Below are positions 26,845-35,025 of a DNA stretch of 64,000 nucleotides, one piece after another. Source of the DNA: DATCJA01 sp963814955 (GTDB lineage Bacteria > Acidobacteriota > Vicinamibacteria > Vicinamibacterales > UBA2999). The translations under genes and the position numbers were made by a program. Under the pieces are notes generated by a model that was given only the letters and a program-made list of their open reading frames with translations, was not told where the DNA came from and searched no databases. The stretch's first letter is position 1; each line of letters starts with the position of its first letter. Location of the stretch: contig CAWFEX010000004.1 of NCBI GenBank assembly GCA_963814955.1, positions 930,001 through 994,000 of the forward strand, read 5' to 3'.

Positions 26845-28959
26845 TTATGCCCTCTGTCGTGCCAACCGTCGACGTCGTCCTCGTGCGAGCAAGCCCCGTC
26901 CACGAGCGGCCCCAAGCAAGCGCTCGATGACCAGCGGAATGAGTAGCAACGTGAAGGCGGGAATCGCCCCCGCGAGCAGGGCACCGGCGAGGGTGTGCAG
27001 AAGCCCTACGGCGTCCAGGGTCGCGTAAGTGGCGCGCCAGACCGCGGCAAATGCGAGGGCCGCAAGGGCGAGACGGCCGACTCGCACAGCAACGGATGCG
27101 TTGTCGGCCGTTCGCGCCAGCGGAACCAGACCGGACGTCCACTTCTGCTGGACGAGCACCATGACCGCGGCGGCCAGGCCCACGAACCGGCCCGCATCGT
27201 AGGCGCCGATGCCCGCCCACATGGCCACGCACGCGCATCCGGCTGCGACGGCGAGTGTCCGGGCGGCCGCGTTTGTCGCGCGCTTTTCATTCGCGAGGCG
27301 CGCGAGCGTCAACCCCAGAAAGCCAATTGTCGCCGCGATCACGCCGATGCCAAGGCCCCCCAGGACGTCGCCAACAAAATGCCGTCCGAGATAGACGCGC
27401 GACACGGCCATGGCAGGAATCCAGACAAGCATCACTAGCCAGATCCAACGCCATCTGAAGAAATACCCGAGCCCCAGCAGGAACGCCGCCGACATTGCTA
27501 CGTGGCCGGACGGAAATCCGTAGCCATCGATCGAGTCGACCGACGGCGTCGCAGAATCGCTGCGGAATGAATCGCCAAGCTCGTACACGAAATCGAGGTT
27601 CCTGACCTGGGCATCCACAGCCTGCGGCCGCGGCGAGCTGACGATGGCTTTGGCGCCGTCTGTCAGAACGCCGGTGAGTGCCAGAAGTAGCAGTAGAGCC
27701 GCGCCTGCGCGCAGCTTGTATAAGAAAGCCAACGCTACGCCGATCGCGACGAGTACACGTGTATAGCCCAGAAGCGAGATTCCGTTCATGACCGCCGTCA
27801 TCGAACCCGACGAGCGGTCCTGCAGCCATCGGATCGGGGCGGTTCCGAAGAGGGCCGAGATACCGCCCGGCCAGAGGGCATCACAGCGGCGATCGACTAT
27901 TTCTTGTCGCTTCGCCTTGAACACGCGAACCCAGTCATCAACAGGAGAAGAAGCGCGGCCGCCAACGGGCGCCGCACGCTCGTCAACGCGCGCAACGTCA
28001 AAGAGCGCCCGAATTTGCGAGTCGGACAGTTGGATCAGTCGCTGCGCCAGGAATTCCCGTCCCTCTTCGCTGATGATCGGGTCCTTCAGAGTACCCGTCA
28101 GCGATTTCGGCAGGTTTCCCACGCACGCACCGTCTTCCTTCCAGACTGACGTTTGCGCCCACTCCTGCAGATTGACGCTGCCGACAAGATTGCTGTTGGC
28201 CAGGTTCGCCCGGCCGAACGTCAATCCAAGGTCGTTAATCATCATGAACGGGTGTTCGCACGGCGTCGACGGACTGCCATCAGCTGCGCCCACGCAGACG
28301 AGCCGTTGTTGCTCGGGCTTGCTGTCGGTGTGCTGGATGAGGACCGCCAGGAGTTTCAGTGCGTCGCGTTGCGCGCGCGTGGCGCCTCCGGCCTCTTCGT
28401 CGATGAGATCGAGCTCCAGCCACGACCATCCCGGCCGGTCGCCGGTTGTCAGTTCTTGTCCCGGCATCTTGCGCTCAACGATCGCCGGGTCGACGAGCCT
28501 CTCGTCCAACTGCGATGGCATGCCGATGGTGTCCGGACAACCACGACAGAAGAGGCGTACGGGATACATGGCGTCGGCGCCGAAGCCCAGAGCCCAGAGG
28601 AGCCGTGAGGCGGCGACTTCGCCATGAACTTCGCCGTTGGAATCGCCATACTTCACTTTGACCTCATCGCCCGAGGGCAGCCGGCAAGCGAACTTTGGCG
28701 AGCTTCCGTCAAGAGTCTTGTCGACGAATTGGCATCGGACCGCGGCTTGGAACTGAAATGCATCGGGTCCGGCTGGTCCGCGGCGGACGTTCATCCCTGA
28801 TACTCGGGTTGGCCTCCACACCTGGGCGCGGGCGAGAAGAGATCCGCGGCTCTCAGTTACCTGTGTATGCGCCGCGATCGGCGCGACAGTGCTGATAACG
28901 AATGCGATGACACACGCGCGGGATAGCTGAGCCTGGCGCATCTCGTGTGATATCTGCAA
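26845..28959 (-). CDS. secreted kinase-fold domain fused to PAP2 membrane phosphatase
   Basis: 704 residues. A signal-like start (VIAFVISTVAPIAAHTQ) is followed by a soluble domain with the landmarks of a divergent kinase fold: Lys pair in DEVKVKYG (~101-103), Glu in EVHGEVAASRLLWALGFGAD (~114), HTDSKPEQQ (~210-218, like HxDxxxxN) and NDLG (~242-245, like DFG). From ~400 a membrane PAP2 domain has all three signature motifs: KAIVSSPRP (437-445), PSGH (483-486) and SRVYLGRHFVGD (520-531). PAP2 enzymes remove phosphate from lipids such as undecaprenyl-PP. The C-terminus adds about five more helices. The kinase reading is inference from spacing; the PAP2 part is firm. Confidence 0.82.
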   Translation of the reverse strand: MQISHEMRQAQLSRACVIAFVISTVAPIAAHTQVTESRGSLLARAQVWRPTRVSGMNVRRGPAGPDAFQFQAAVRCQFVDKTLDGSSPKFACRLPSGDEVKVKYGDSNGEVHGEVAASRLLWALGFGADAMYPVRLFCRGCPDTIGMPSQLDERLVDPAIVERKMPGQELTTGDRPGWSWLELDLIDEEAGGATRAQRDALKLLAVLIQHTDSKPEQQRLVCVGAADGSPSTPCEHPFMMINDLGLTFGRANLANSNLVGSVNLQEWAQTSVWKEDGACVGNLPKSLTGTLKDPIISEEGREFLAQRLIQLSDSQIRALFDVARVDERAAPVGGRASSPVDDWVRVFKAKRQEIVDRRCDALWPGGISALFGTAPIRWLQDRSSGSMTAVMNGISLLGYTRVLVAIGVALAFLYKLRAGAALLLLLALTGVLTDGAKAIVSSPRPQAVDAQVRNLDFVYELGDSFRSDSATPSVDSIDGYGFPSGHVAMSAAFLLGLGYFFRWRWIWLVMLVWIPAMAVSRVYLGRHFVGDVLGGLGIGVIAATIGFLGLTLARLANEKRATNAAARTLAVAAGCACVAMWAGIGAYDAGRFVGLAAAVMVLVQQKWTSGLVPLARTADNASVAVRVGRLALAALAFAAVWRATYATLDAVGLLHTLAGALLAGAIPAFTLLLIPLVIERLLGAARGRGLLARGRRRRLARQRA

Positions 28960-29092
28960 CGTCAGCTCCGGAACTATTTGGATGGTGTGCTTGAGCTTGA
29001 GGCCACACGTGTGGGCCTTCGGAGGGTCAATCTTCAGGAACTCGTCTGTAAGGCCGATTGGGCGACGAAGGGCGCGCAGTCCGCTGCGAGGA

Positions 29093-29329
29093 CTACGAAC
29101 GGCGGCCGCGACCGGGCACAGGCGGCGGCGGCGCCGTCCGGTAGAACTCGGATGCGTCGTTGTCGGTCTTGCCCCCCACTGCCGTCCCGCATTCGGCGCA
29201 GACGTAGTCGTACTTGTTGCCGCTCGGCAGGACGAGCAGGAGCTTCCGCCGCGACGGCGTGGCGCGGCGACACTTCGGGCAGAAAAGACTGGTCGCCTCG
29301 AACTGGTCGAAGCTGTCGGGCCGGGTCAT
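29093..29329 (-). CDS. small zinc-ribbon protein
   Basis: 78 residues with two CxxC pairs, FCPKCRRATPS and YVCAECGTAVGG, separated by 27 residues: a zinc ribbon able to bind one Zn. The tail is proline-rich (YRTAPPPPVPGRGRRS). No enzyme motif. It lies between two minus-strand PAP2-superfamily genes and may be transcribed with the downstream one. Confidence 0.6.
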   Translation of the reverse strand: MTRPDSFDQFEATSLFCPKCRRATPSRRKLLLVLPSGNKYDYVCAECGTAVGGKTDNDASEFYRTAPPPPVPGRGRRS

Positions 29330-29375
29330 ACCTTCGAATTTTACACGGCGATCGGACCTCGATAGGTGCGAGCGC

Positions 29376-30650
29376 TCAGGAAATGCAGACTTCTGTCCGT
29401 CCCAGACATCGGCGCAGCGTCGTCAGTGCAATCTCACGTCCGATGCGGCGACCCGCGTCCCGGCCGTCGTCGTTGGAAAACTGGAAGTGAATGCCCTGGT
29501 AGATACGTGACCGTCCGGCTTCCCTGGCCGCGTCCAACGGGCTGGAGTAGCAGCGCTTTCCGTTTGGAGCGAGATCCGTTGCGAAGCAGAACGAAACGAT
29601 CCGGGGAAAGTAGAACGCCTCGATGATCATCGAAGCCACGCCGCCGAACGCGGATGTTCCAGAGTTGTACTCGGGCGAAGCGCCGATCGAGTTATTTCGA
29701 GGTGTCCAGGATCGATCCGGCACGGTGGCTGGATTTCCATCGAGATCAGCTTCGCGAATCGCATGGAAGGGGCGCCAGGTGAAGTAGGTGGCTTTCGTGG
29801 CCCAGGTCACGGCGACTGCGTCGGCGATCCCCATACCGAGGCGCGCGAAGAGCCGCGCGGTATCCGAAACACTGCGATCGGTCCCCAATTGGTCGACGAT
29901 GGCAACAGCGGCCTGGATCCAGATGCCGGTTTCGCGGACGGTGCCTCCTTCCGCGAGCCAGAACAGCGCGATTTCGTTGCGTTCGCGATTCGCGTCCTGC
30001 TGGCCGAATCTCTTCACATCCTCAAAGGCTGTCGCGTATGCGTCACGGGTAATGTCGGGCGGAGGCTCCGACATATACGGCGCGATGCTGCGGATAGCGA
30101 ACGGCCTCATGTTCCGGAATCGCGCGTCGAAATCCGCGCGGTAGGCCCCGAGTCCTGAAGCAGCCGGGATGATCTCTGCGGCCTGGGTGCCGTCGTTCGA
30201 GCGAAGCGCCACGACCTGTTTCCCGACGTACTCCCCCCACTGGCGGCCCGCCATCATGTCGCCGTCGGTCGCCGCCGCCAGTTCGGCGAGGAGAGCCGCG
30301 TCGAAGTATTGAGTCTGTGCGGGCACGAGGTCGACAAGGACAGCGTGAGCTGCGGCGGCCGCGGCGGCATTGTGGCTGCCGTTCGGAGGCGCGCCGGTAG
30401 CAGGCACGAGCGCGTGCTGTCGGCCGTCGCCGTGCGCGACATCGATGCCATTGACGGCGTCGTACATCGCGACGGTGACCATGGCGTACAACCGGCCGGC
30501 GTTGGGCGTGCCGACATTCGCGACACGCACAGCCTGCTCAGCGTGTTCGGCCCAGCGGGTGACGGTGTTGGCCGCAGAGGCGGTGTCGGGCAGGAGAAGT
30601 CCCCACGTCAGAACGCCGCCCTTCAGCAGCGTCTTCAATAGATCAGACAT
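29376..30650 (-). CDS. vanadium-dependent haloperoxidase-like PAP2-superfamily protein
   Basis: 424 residues from the ATG at 30650, with a hydrophobic export-type N-terminus (LLKGGVLTWGLLLPDTASA). An all-helical VCPO-like fold is indicated by the phosphate/vanadate-binding KATYFTWRP (K-x6-R-P) and SRIYQGIHF (S-R-x5-H) motifs. The middle motif, normally PSGH with the acid-base His, reads EYNSGTSAF here, so that His is Thr. The cofactor site may remain while halide oxidation or phosphatase chemistry is altered. Family members are usually periplasmic. Gene is alone on the minus strand after the zinc ribbon's locus. Confidence 0.85.
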   Translation of the reverse strand: MSDLLKTLLKGGVLTWGLLLPDTASAANTVTRWAEHAEQAVRVANVGTPNAGRLYAMVTVAMYDAVNGIDVAHGDGRQHALVPATGAPPNGSHNAAAAAAAHAVLVDLVPAQTQYFDAALLAELAAATDGDMMAGRQWGEYVGKQVVALRSNDGTQAAEIIPAASGLGAYRADFDARFRNMRPFAIRSIAPYMSEPPPDITRDAYATAFEDVKRFGQQDANRERNEIALFWLAEGGTVRETGIWIQAAVAIVDQLGTDRSVSDTARLFARLGMGIADAVAVTWATKATYFTWRPFHAIREADLDGNPATVPDRSWTPRNNSIGASPEYNSGTSAFGGVASMIIEAFYFPRIVSFCFATDLAPNGKRCYSSPLDAAREAGRSRIYQGIHFQFSNDDGRDAGRRIGREIALTTLRRCLGRTEVCIS

Positions 30651-30795
30651 GAGTTCGTACCTTCCGTTCCGTCGGATTCTCAGTTCGCCGCGGCTGCAGA
30701 GGTCCAGACCGGGCAACGTCCCCGCATTCCACATGAAAGGGCTTGTCGGGGCAAGCTCATGGGACGTTTGGCGACTGATTCGACGACAGCGGTTG

Positions 30796-31218
30796 CTACA
30801 TTCTCTTCAGGAGCACCAGCCGGTTGGTGCGATCACGCCGCTCGTACGTCGCTTCGTCTGCGAGCTCACGCATCAGATGAATGCCGAGGCCACCGATCGG
30901 ACGGTCCTTCATCGCGAGTGACATGTCGGGTTCAGGAGCCTCCAGTGGGTTGAACGGCCGCCCGTCGTCGATGACCTCAATCCTCAACGCACCGTCGTCC
31001 ACCGTAAGGACGATGTCTATCATGTGGTCGTTCGAGTCGTCGTAGCCGTACTTGATGCAGTTCGTCACGAGCTCCTCGATGGCGAGGCTTGCGAGGAAGA
31101 ACGCGTCGGTCGACACGCGTTGTTCGGACATCCACTCTTCGGCCTGCACTGTTGCCGGGCGGATCGCCTCGATCGTGGCCCGGACGTGCAACGTGATCGA
31201 GGCGGGGCCGGGTGTCAT
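30796..31218 (-). CDS. RsbW-like anti-sigma regulatory factor (GHKL ATPase)
   Basis: 140 residues forming one HATPase_c domain: N box EELVTNCIKYGYDD, G1 IDDGRPFNPLEAPE, G2 GGLGIHLMRELAD. No sensor or His domain, so it is of the RsbW/SpoIIAB type that binds either a sigma factor or an unphosphorylated STAS partner and phosphorylates the latter. Its ATG overlaps the stop of a truncated STAS gene just upstream (ATGA). Divergently placed against the STAS-containing ABC operon starting at 31573. Confidence 0.88.
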   Translation of the reverse strand: MTPGPASITLHVRATIEAIRPATVQAEEWMSEQRVSTDAFFLASLAIEELVTNCIKYGYDDSNDHMIDIVLTVDDGALRIEVIDDGRPFNPLEAPEPDMSLAMKDRPIGGLGIHLMRELADEATYERRDRTNRLVLLKRM

Positions 31219-31379
31219 GCGGTTGCTTCGAGTTGCAGGATCGAACGGCAGATCAGCGCCGCGCTGCACGCGTCGAGCGCGCCCGCTCGGTCGTCGAACG
31301 CGACGGCGCCCGCGCCATCGAAGCGTCCCTCGAGCTTCAGAACGGGGACACCGGCCACGAACGAGACATCGATGTTCAC
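31215..31379 (-). CDS. half-length STAS-domain (anti-anti-sigma) peptide
   Basis: GTG-started 54-residue frame: NIDVSFVAGVPVLKLEGRFD, then about 20 residues and ALICRSILQLEATA. The first two strands match a STAS domain, but the central part with the phospho-Ser loop (D-x-S-x-x-I/L) is absent, so about half the domain is missing. The stop overlaps the anti-sigma ATG. The coupling looks preserved although the protein cannot work as a standard RsbV; probably an internal deletion product. Confidence 0.6.
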   Translation of the reverse strand: MNIDVSFVAGVPVLKLEGRFDGAGAVAFDDRAGALDACSAALICRSILQLEATA

Positions 31380-31572
31380 CCGTCGCTCCTCAACGCACCT
31401 CCGAATCCGTGAACCTGGATTGCCTGCGAAACGACCCGATCATACTCATGTTGGAATGACGTCGGAGGTCGCGAGCGCCTCTCACAGGCGATGCGATCGG
31501 AGTCCACTTGATCGTCCCGGGTTGCCCGCGGTATGGTGTCGAGCCGGTAAGACACCGGGTTTCCTCGCTCAA

Positions 31573-32712
31573 GTGGCCTCGAGTTTTTTTGTCCGCACGC
31601 TGAAAAGCCTCGGGCTCGGTTTCCTGCTCATCGGACTCGCGGCCGGAATACTGCTGTACTCGGACCTCGACTCGCGGCGGGGGACACCATCCGCCGCGGC
31701 CGCCGCCGCTCGCCCGTTGCGCGTCGCGCTTGTACAGCACGCCTCGGTGCCTGCTCTCGACGAGGGGGTCAGCGGTGTGTTGGAGGGACTTCGCTCGCGC
31801 GGCTTCGTGGATGGTGAACGGCTTCAGCTGCGACAGTACAACCCGCAGGGCGACATGGCCACGGCGAACGCGATTGCCAAGGAGGTCACCAGCGGCAACT
31901 ACGATCTGATTCTCTCGGTGTCCACCGCGTCGCTTCAGACCATTGCCAACGCAAACAGATTCGCAGCGCCGCCCCGGAAGCACGTCTTCGGTATTACATC
32001 GGATCCCTGGGGCGCGGGAGTGGGAATCAGCCGCGAGAACCACGCCGAACATCCACCCTACATGACCGGGCTCGGCACCCTCCCACCGGTCGCGGAGGCG
32101 TTCCGGCTCGCGAAGGAGCTCAAGCCCGACCTGCGGCGTGTTGGCCTGGTCTGGAACCCCGCCGAGGCGAATTCGGTGGCGGCGACTGCGCTCGCACGGG
32201 AGATTTGTCGGACGCTCGGCATCACGCTCGTGGAGGCGAATGCCGAGAACGCGACGGCGGCAGGGGAGGCTGCAGCGTCGGTCCTGTCGCGCGGCATCGA
32301 CGCGCTGTGGGTCAGCCCCGACGTCACAGTCGTCACCGCTATCGACGTGCTGCTTGCAGCAGTGAAGCGCGCGCGGGTCGCGATGTTCACGTCGCTTCCT
32401 GGCTACGCTGAAAAGGGCGCGCTCTTCGATCTCGGCGCCGACTACCGGAGCATCGGCCGTGTCCAGGGGGAACTCGCAGCCGACGTGCTCGAGGGCCGCG
32501 ATCCCGCGACGGTTCCCGTCGAGAACATGGTGCCCGTGCAACTGCACGTGAATCGTCTTGCGGTCAACGGGCTCGACGCTCAATGGACGATTCCCGACGC
32601 GGTCTTGAAACGGGCTCAGGTCGTGTTCGACAGCGCTGGCAGGCACGTGAACGGTCAGCCGTCGGCAATGTCGAACGCCGGCACCCTAAACGGCGGGAGC
32701 GGGCCTCGATGA
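31573..32712 (+). CDS. ABC transporter substrate-binding protein (TrpX/ABC_sub_bind family)
   Basis: 379 residues from a GTG at 31573; upstream in-frame sequence is non-coding. The N-terminal hydrophobic anchor (SLGLGFLLIGLAAGILLYSD) lacks a lipobox Cys, so the protein is probably membrane-tethered. The ABC_sub_bind core follows: LRVALVQHASVPALDEGVSG, YDLILSVSTASLQTI, LRRVGLVWNPAEANS, IDALWVSPDVTVV and a late GRDPATVPVENM. The family includes TrpX, a tryptophan-binding protein; the ligand is not certain here. First gene of an operon with a STAS protein, permease and ATPase. Confidence 0.88.
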   Translation: MASSFFVRTLKSLGLGFLLIGLAAGILLYSDLDSRRGTPSAAAAAARPLRVALVQHASVPALDEGVSGVLEGLRSRGFVDGERLQLRQYNPQGDMATANAIAKEVTSGNYDLILSVSTASLQTIANANRFAAPPRKHVFGITSDPWGAGVGISRENHAEHPPYMTGLGTLPPVAEAFRLAKELKPDLRRVGLVWNPAEANSVAATALAREICRTLGITLVEANAENATAAGEAAASVLSRGIDALWVSPDVTVVTAIDVLLAAVKRARVAMFTSLPGYAEKGALFDLGADYRSIGRVQGELAADVLEGRDPATVPVENMVPVQLHVNRLAVNGLDAQWTIPDAVLKRAQVVFDSAGRHVNGQPSAMSNAGTLNGGSGPR

Positions 32713-32825
32713 AGCCGCTCGCGCGCAGGATGACGGTCGATCTGATCGAGTACGTCGACTCGCCGAACGCCGAGATCCAGTTGTCACCGCAGCTCGTGGC
32801 CAAGGCCACGCGTGTCATTCGATAG
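32709..32825 (+). CDS. 38-residue ORF coupled to the binding-protein gene
   Basis: Starts in an ATGA overlap with the substrate-binding protein stop and ends 16 bp before the STAS start. The peptide (MKPLARRMTVDLIEYVDSPN and on) has no recognised family. It could be a true small protein, a leader for the STAS gene, or the remains of a longer gene cut by a shift. Low confidence. Confidence 0.3.
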   Translation: MKPLARRMTVDLIEYVDSPNAEIQLSPQLVAKATRVIR

Positions 32826-32841
32826 GGGAGTCCGCCGGCCT

Positions 32842-34069
32842 ATGCAGATCAGTCAGCATCCCGCCGCCGATTCGGTCGAGCTGCGACTGACCGGACGGCT
32901 GGATGCGACGTGGGCCGACCACGTCAGCGACAGCATCGAGGCGACGGTACGCGCGGGTTGTCACCGCATCGTCCTGAACTTCGCCGGAGTGAACTACATC
33001 AGCTCGCTCGGCATCGCTGTGCTGCTGAAGCATTACCAGCGGTTGAAAGCGGTGAACGGCAGCCTGGTGATCTGCGAGCCGAGCGCCGCGACCCTGAAAA
33101 TCCTCAACGCTGCGAAGTTGAGCGGCTTTCTCGTGAACGAGCGACCGCGCGGCGGTTGCCTCGGCCGCTGCGCGGACCCTCGAGCGTGCGGCGGCGTCGT
33201 TTCATGCCTATCCTCAGACAACCGCGGCTACGCTGACGTGCGCCGCCATCGGAGCCCCGGGAAAGCTCGCGGCAGGTGGGCTTGGTGAAAGCGATGCGCG
33301 CCCGATCAGCTTTGCGACAGGAACGTTCGGCCTTGGGATTGGTGCGTTTGGCGAGGGGTTCGACGACTGCCGCGATCGGTTCGGCGAATTCCTTGCCGCC
33401 GGTGGATGCGCCATCGCGCTGCCGACGAACGACCTCCACGCGCTCCCGGACTACGTGATCGAAGAGGGAGCGTTCGTGCCTCGGGTCGAGGCGCTGTACG
33501 CGCTCACGGGCGCGGGGGATTTTCCGTGGATGGTCCGCTTCGATGCAAATCCCACCGGGCCGGGCAAGGTGGCGTTGTCGGAGCTGCTGAATACCGCATT
33601 CGAACTGGCACAAGGCGAGATCGTCGCGTTCGTCGTCCTGTCGGAAGCCGCGGGGCTCGTGGGAGCCACACTGCGGCGGTCTCCGGCGACCGGTCCGGTG
33701 TCGCTCGAGTTCCCGTCGGTTCGGGACTGGGTGTCGTTCACGACCGAGCGGAATGCCGAGCGATGTCTGGCGCTGCTCGTGGGCGTCGCAGCGCGGAAGC
33801 CTCCGCCTCAGGCCGCCGCGTTCCTGCGGCCAATGAAAGGTGATGACGGGGTGCACGCGCACGTCCACGCGGCGCTCTTTCCGTTCCGGCCGGTCCAGCA
33901 GGGCGAGCTGCCGTTCGGCAAGACGATAGGGAATCTCCTTGCGGCGTCGCCCCCCAGCACGGTGATGCATCTGATGGCCGACACGCGCCCCTTCGATGGT
34001 GTGGGCGAAACCGATCTCGTGAGAGGCGCCTGCTGGCTCGGCGCGCTGCAGGACATTTCCCGCGGATGA
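32842..34069 (+). CDS. STAS-domain protein with unknown C-terminal domain, one frameshift
   Basis: N-terminal STAS domain (residues ~1-95): VELRLTGRLDATWADHV, then VLNFAGVNYISSLGIAVLLK, where the anti-anti-sigma Ser site reads ISSLG. In the current frame the protein degenerates after GFLVNE, but the neighbouring frame gives AAVASAAARTLERAAASFHA and continues to 34069 (IGAPGKLAAGGLGESDARPI, EFLAAGGCAIALPTNDLHAL, DFPWMVRFDANPTGPG). One base is therefore lost near 33145. The ~300-residue C-terminal domain is not recognised. Sitting between binding-protein and permease genes, it probably links transport to partner-switching signalling. Confidence 0.75.
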
Positions 34070-34079
34070 CGGGCATCGC

Positions 34080-35021
34080 ATGACACTTCTCATCGGCGCC
34101 CTCACGCTCGGGTTGATCCTCGCACTGCTCGCGTTCGGCATGTACGTGAGCTTTCGAATTTTCAATATTCCCGATATCACCGCCGAAGGATCCGTGACGC
34201 TCGGCGCGTCAGTGGCCGCGGCGCTCATGGTCGCGGGTCACGAGGCCGCGCTGTCGACCGTGGTCGGCGCGCTGGCGGGTATGGTCGCCGGCGCGGTGAC
34301 CGGCGTTCTTGCGACCAAGTGCAACATCAACAGGCTGCTGAGCGGCATCCTCGTGATGACGGCGCTCTACTCGATCAACCTCCACGTGATGGGCAGGAGC
34401 AACCTGCCGCTTCTGAATCAGACGACGCTCGCGACGCGCGCCGAGCAGTTCGGTGCGCTCATGTTCGGGGGAGCGGGCGATATCGACGTTGCGGGGTGGA
34501 CGGTCGGCGTCCGCGATGCCTCGATCCTGATCTGCGTGCTGCTATTCGTCGTCATCATCGCCGTGCTGCTCTATGTCTTTTTCCACACCCACATCGGGAC
34601 GGCCATGCGCGCCACTGGCGACAACCCGCAGATGATCCGCGCGCTCGGCGTCAGCGTCGACACGCTGACGATTTTCGGTCTCGCGCTGGCGAACGGATTC
34701 GTGGCGCTGAGCGGCGCGCTGATCGCCCAGTATCAGGGCTTTGCTGACGTGCAGATGGGGGTGGGCATCGTCGTCCTGGGCCTGGCGAGCGTCATCATCG
34801 GCGAGGCGCTCGTCGGGACCCGTGCGGTTGGGCTGCTCATTGCCGGTACCGTCATGGGGTCGGTGCTGTTTCGGCTGCTGGTCGCCATCGCGCTGCGATG
34901 GGGACTGAATCCGAACGATCTGAAGCTGATCACCGCGATCTTCGTGTTCGCCGCCCTGGTAATGCCAGACCTCGCGCGGCGCCTGCGAATGCGGGCCCCT
35001 GCTCGAACGAAAGCGGCCTGA
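34080..35021 (+). CDS. ABC transporter permease (TrpY-like, branched-chain amino acid type)
   Basis: 313 residues with about nine membrane helices of the BPD_transp_2 type. Typical pieces are IFNIPDITAEGSVTLGASVA, GAVTGVLATKCNINRLLSGI, ALYSINLHVMGRSNLPLLN and the coupling region MRATGDNPQMIRALGV. It forms the membrane channel of the importer with the 31573 binding protein and the 35026 ATPase. It starts 10 bp after the STAS gene stop and ends 4 bp before the ATPase start. Confidence 0.92.
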   Translation: MTLLIGALTLGLILALLAFGMYVSFRIFNIPDITAEGSVTLGASVAAALMVAGHEAALSTVVGALAGMVAGAVTGVLATKCNINRLLSGILVMTALYSINLHVMGRSNLPLLNQTTLATRAEQFGALMFGGAGDIDVAGWTVGVRDASILICVLLFVVIIAVLLYVFFHTHIGTAMRATGDNPQMIRALGVSVDTLTIFGLALANGFVALSGALIAQYQGFADVQMGVGIVVLGLASVIIGEALVGTRAVGLLIAGTVMGSVLFRLLVAIALRWGLNPNDLKLITAIFVFAALVMPDLARRLRMRAPARTKAA

Positions 35022-35025
35022 GTCG

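Noticed and set aside
26514..26984. N-terminal extension of the small winged-helix protein
   Set aside because: The extension overlaps the end of the PAP2 fusion gene and lacks coding character; the ATG at 26513 fits a typical small HTH protein.
30796..31379. Full RsbV-RsbW pair
   Set aside because: The upstream STAS frame has only 54 codons and lacks the phospho-serine loop, so it is listed as a half-length gene.
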